DNA of 8,750 bases from Prevotella sp. UBA7782 (GTDB lineage Bacteria > Bacteroidota > Bacteroidia > Bacteroidales > Bacteroidaceae), in contig DLDC01000005.1 of the NCBI GenBank assembly GCA_002480935.1, forward strand, positions 1,064-9,813, read 5' to 3'. The translations under genes were made by a program, and so were the position numbers. This document shows positions 7,893-8,750 of the stretch, piece after piece (position 1 is the stretch's first letter; each line of letters begins with the position of its first letter). The notes below the pieces were generated by a model. The model was not told the origin of the DNA and ran no database searches. It saw only the letters and a list, made by a program, of their open reading frames with translations.

Positions 7893-8429
7893 TTAATTTT
7901 TTAGTTCATTAAGGATTGTGTTCAGTTTTGTCTTCACACTTGCATCCATTCTGTAGGTGTCATACTCTAAGATGAACCCTCCGATGATCGAAGGATCAAC
8001 TTGTGTGTTGAACTCTACAGTGCCATGAGTCTTTGCTTCCACCATCTGCTTCATCTTGTCTTCAGTTTTCTGCGACACTTTAGTAGCGGTGGTAAGCGTT
8101 CCTTGAATGATATTCTTCTGTCTCCGGTATAGGGTAATGTATGATGCCGCCATAAACTGCAGGGCATTTCCCCTATCTTTATGCAGAACAATAGCAATAA
8201 ACTTGCGTGTCAGTTCTGATACCTCTCCTCCACAAGCCTGTGCGAGCAGCTGCTCTTTTGTGGCGTTTTGGAGAATGGGGTTGTCTATTGTGAAGCGCAG
8301 TTGAGGCACTTCAAGGTAGCTTTGAGAGAGCGTTTGCATCTCCTTGTATACCTTATCCTCAAGCTTTTGCTCATCCGCACATTTAAGAAGTGCACGGGCA
8401 TAGCGAACCGAAATTACTCCTAAATCCAT
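7893..8429 (-). CDS. atpH: ATP synthase F1 subunit delta (OSCP family)
   Basis: Part of the peripheral stalk that holds the alpha3beta3 head still by joining the top of F1 to subunit b. Length is 178 aa, typical of bacterial delta. The N-terminal helical domain opens with the conserved VRYARALLKCA (8-18) and contains NPIL in the middle of the helical bundle. YRRQKNIIQGTLTTAT marks the junction to the C-terminal domain, which ends in the hallmark GGFILEYDTYRMDASVKTKL (150-169). The gene lies between atpF (8 nt gap) and atpA (10 nt gap), its normal position. No Shine-Dalgarno is visible before the ATG at 8429; no other in-frame start fits better, since the first residues already align with the family. 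Confidence 0.97.
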   Translation of the reverse strand: MDLGVISVRYARALLKCADEQKLEDKVYKEMQTLSQSYLEVPQLRFTIDNPILQNATKEQLLAQACGGEVSELTRKFIAIVLHKDRGNALQFMAASYITLYRRQKNIIQGTLTTATKVSQKTEDKMKQMVEAKTHGTVEFNTQVDPSIIGGFILEYDTYRMDASVKTKLNTILNELKN

Positions 8430-8437
8430 ATAAACTG

Positions 8438-8750
8438 TTAGTTACTTTGTTCTGTATTCTTAGAAGAATAATCGTCCAACAAACGATTTATCATATCCAT
8501 CTGCTTGTCATCAGATGACAAATTGCTCTTGAGTATCTTTTCTGCAATATGCACGCTCAGCACAGCCACCTGGTTTCTAATCTCCCTGATGGCGTTTTGC
8601 TTCTCGCCCTCTATCTGCGCTCTTGCGTCAGAAAGCAGGCGGGCGCCCTCCTCGCGAGCCTTGTCTTGTGCCTGTTCTATGATTTTGTCACGTGTGGAAG
8701 AGGCTTCCTTGAGTATGGCAGCCTGCTTCTCGCGTGCTTCAAGCAAAATG
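8438..8750 (-). CDS. atpF: ATP synthase F0 subunit b (N-terminus cut by window edge)
   Basis: Peripheral-stalk subunit that anchors in the membrane and reaches up to delta and alpha. Only the C-terminal 103 or so residues are in the window, with the stop TAA at 8440-8438. What is seen is a long charged helix without hydrophobic stretches (for example EAREKQAAILKEASSTRDK and AREEGARLLSDARAQIEGEK), ending in a segment like VAVLSVHIAEKILKSNL, which is typical of the dimerising and delta-binding part of b. The family is usually about 160-170 aa, so the membrane helix and about 60 residues lie off the right edge. The frame continues upstream past a TTG at 8746, which is an internal Leu and not the start. 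Position directly before atpH supports the call. Confidence 0.93.
   Translation of the reverse strand, partial: ILLEAREKQAAILKEASSTRDKIIEQAQDKAREEGARLLSDARAQIEGEKQNAIREIRNQVAVLSVHIAEKILKSNLSSDDKQMDMINRLLDDYSSKNTEQSN

Noticed and set aside
7515..7912. Two overlapping plus-strand open frames opposite the start of atpA
   Set aside because: Both are complements of conserved atpA codons; Ser-rich or His/Phe-rich products without recognisable motifs.
8438..8746. TTG at 8746 as the start of atpF
   Set aside because: The frame is open upstream to the window edge, and the product would lack the membrane helix every subunit b has; the gene is cut by the edge.

Overview
The window looks like chromosomal DNA from a Bacteroidota bacterium, most likely order Bacteroidales and Prevotella-like. 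The evidence is a SusC/SusD outer-membrane pair, an F-type ATP synthase gene order (b, delta, alpha, gamma, then a terminator) that fits Bacteroidales, a good match to the Bacteroidota promoter consensus (-7 TAnnTTTG), and no convincing Shine-Dalgarno sequence before any of the five visible start codons. The genus is inferred from general resemblance and is not proven.

All recognised genes are on the minus strand, so transcription runs from the right edge to the left. From 8750 down to 5312 lies the distal half of the ATP synthase operon: atpF (subunit b, N-terminus cut by the window edge), atpH (delta), atpA (alpha) and atpG (gamma). Intergenic gaps are only 8, 10 and 15 nt. A GC-rich hairpin with a long T-tract (5248-5292) ends the operon 19 nt after atpG.

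From 5311 to 4835 is a 477-nt AT-rich intergenic region. It holds the atp terminator, four near-palindromic units spaced exactly 22 bp apart (5165-5252), a lone degenerate copy near 5056, and a predicted promoter (4906-4937) for the next transcription unit. No gene was found in it.

From 4834 to the left edge is a SusC-family TonB-dependent transporter (1072 aa, complete) followed after 17 nt by its SusD-family lipoprotein partner (532 codons visible, C-terminus cut). Together they would form an outer-membrane uptake complex for a glycan or other large nutrient. The substrate cannot be told from this window because no degradative enzyme or regulator gene lies in it. The two halves are functionally linked only loosely: the ATP synthase uses or maintains the ion gradient across the inner membrane, and TonB-dependent import draws on proton-motive force. 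I see no sign of an undescribed defence, mobile or RNA system. The most unusual structure is the 22-bp-periodic repeat.
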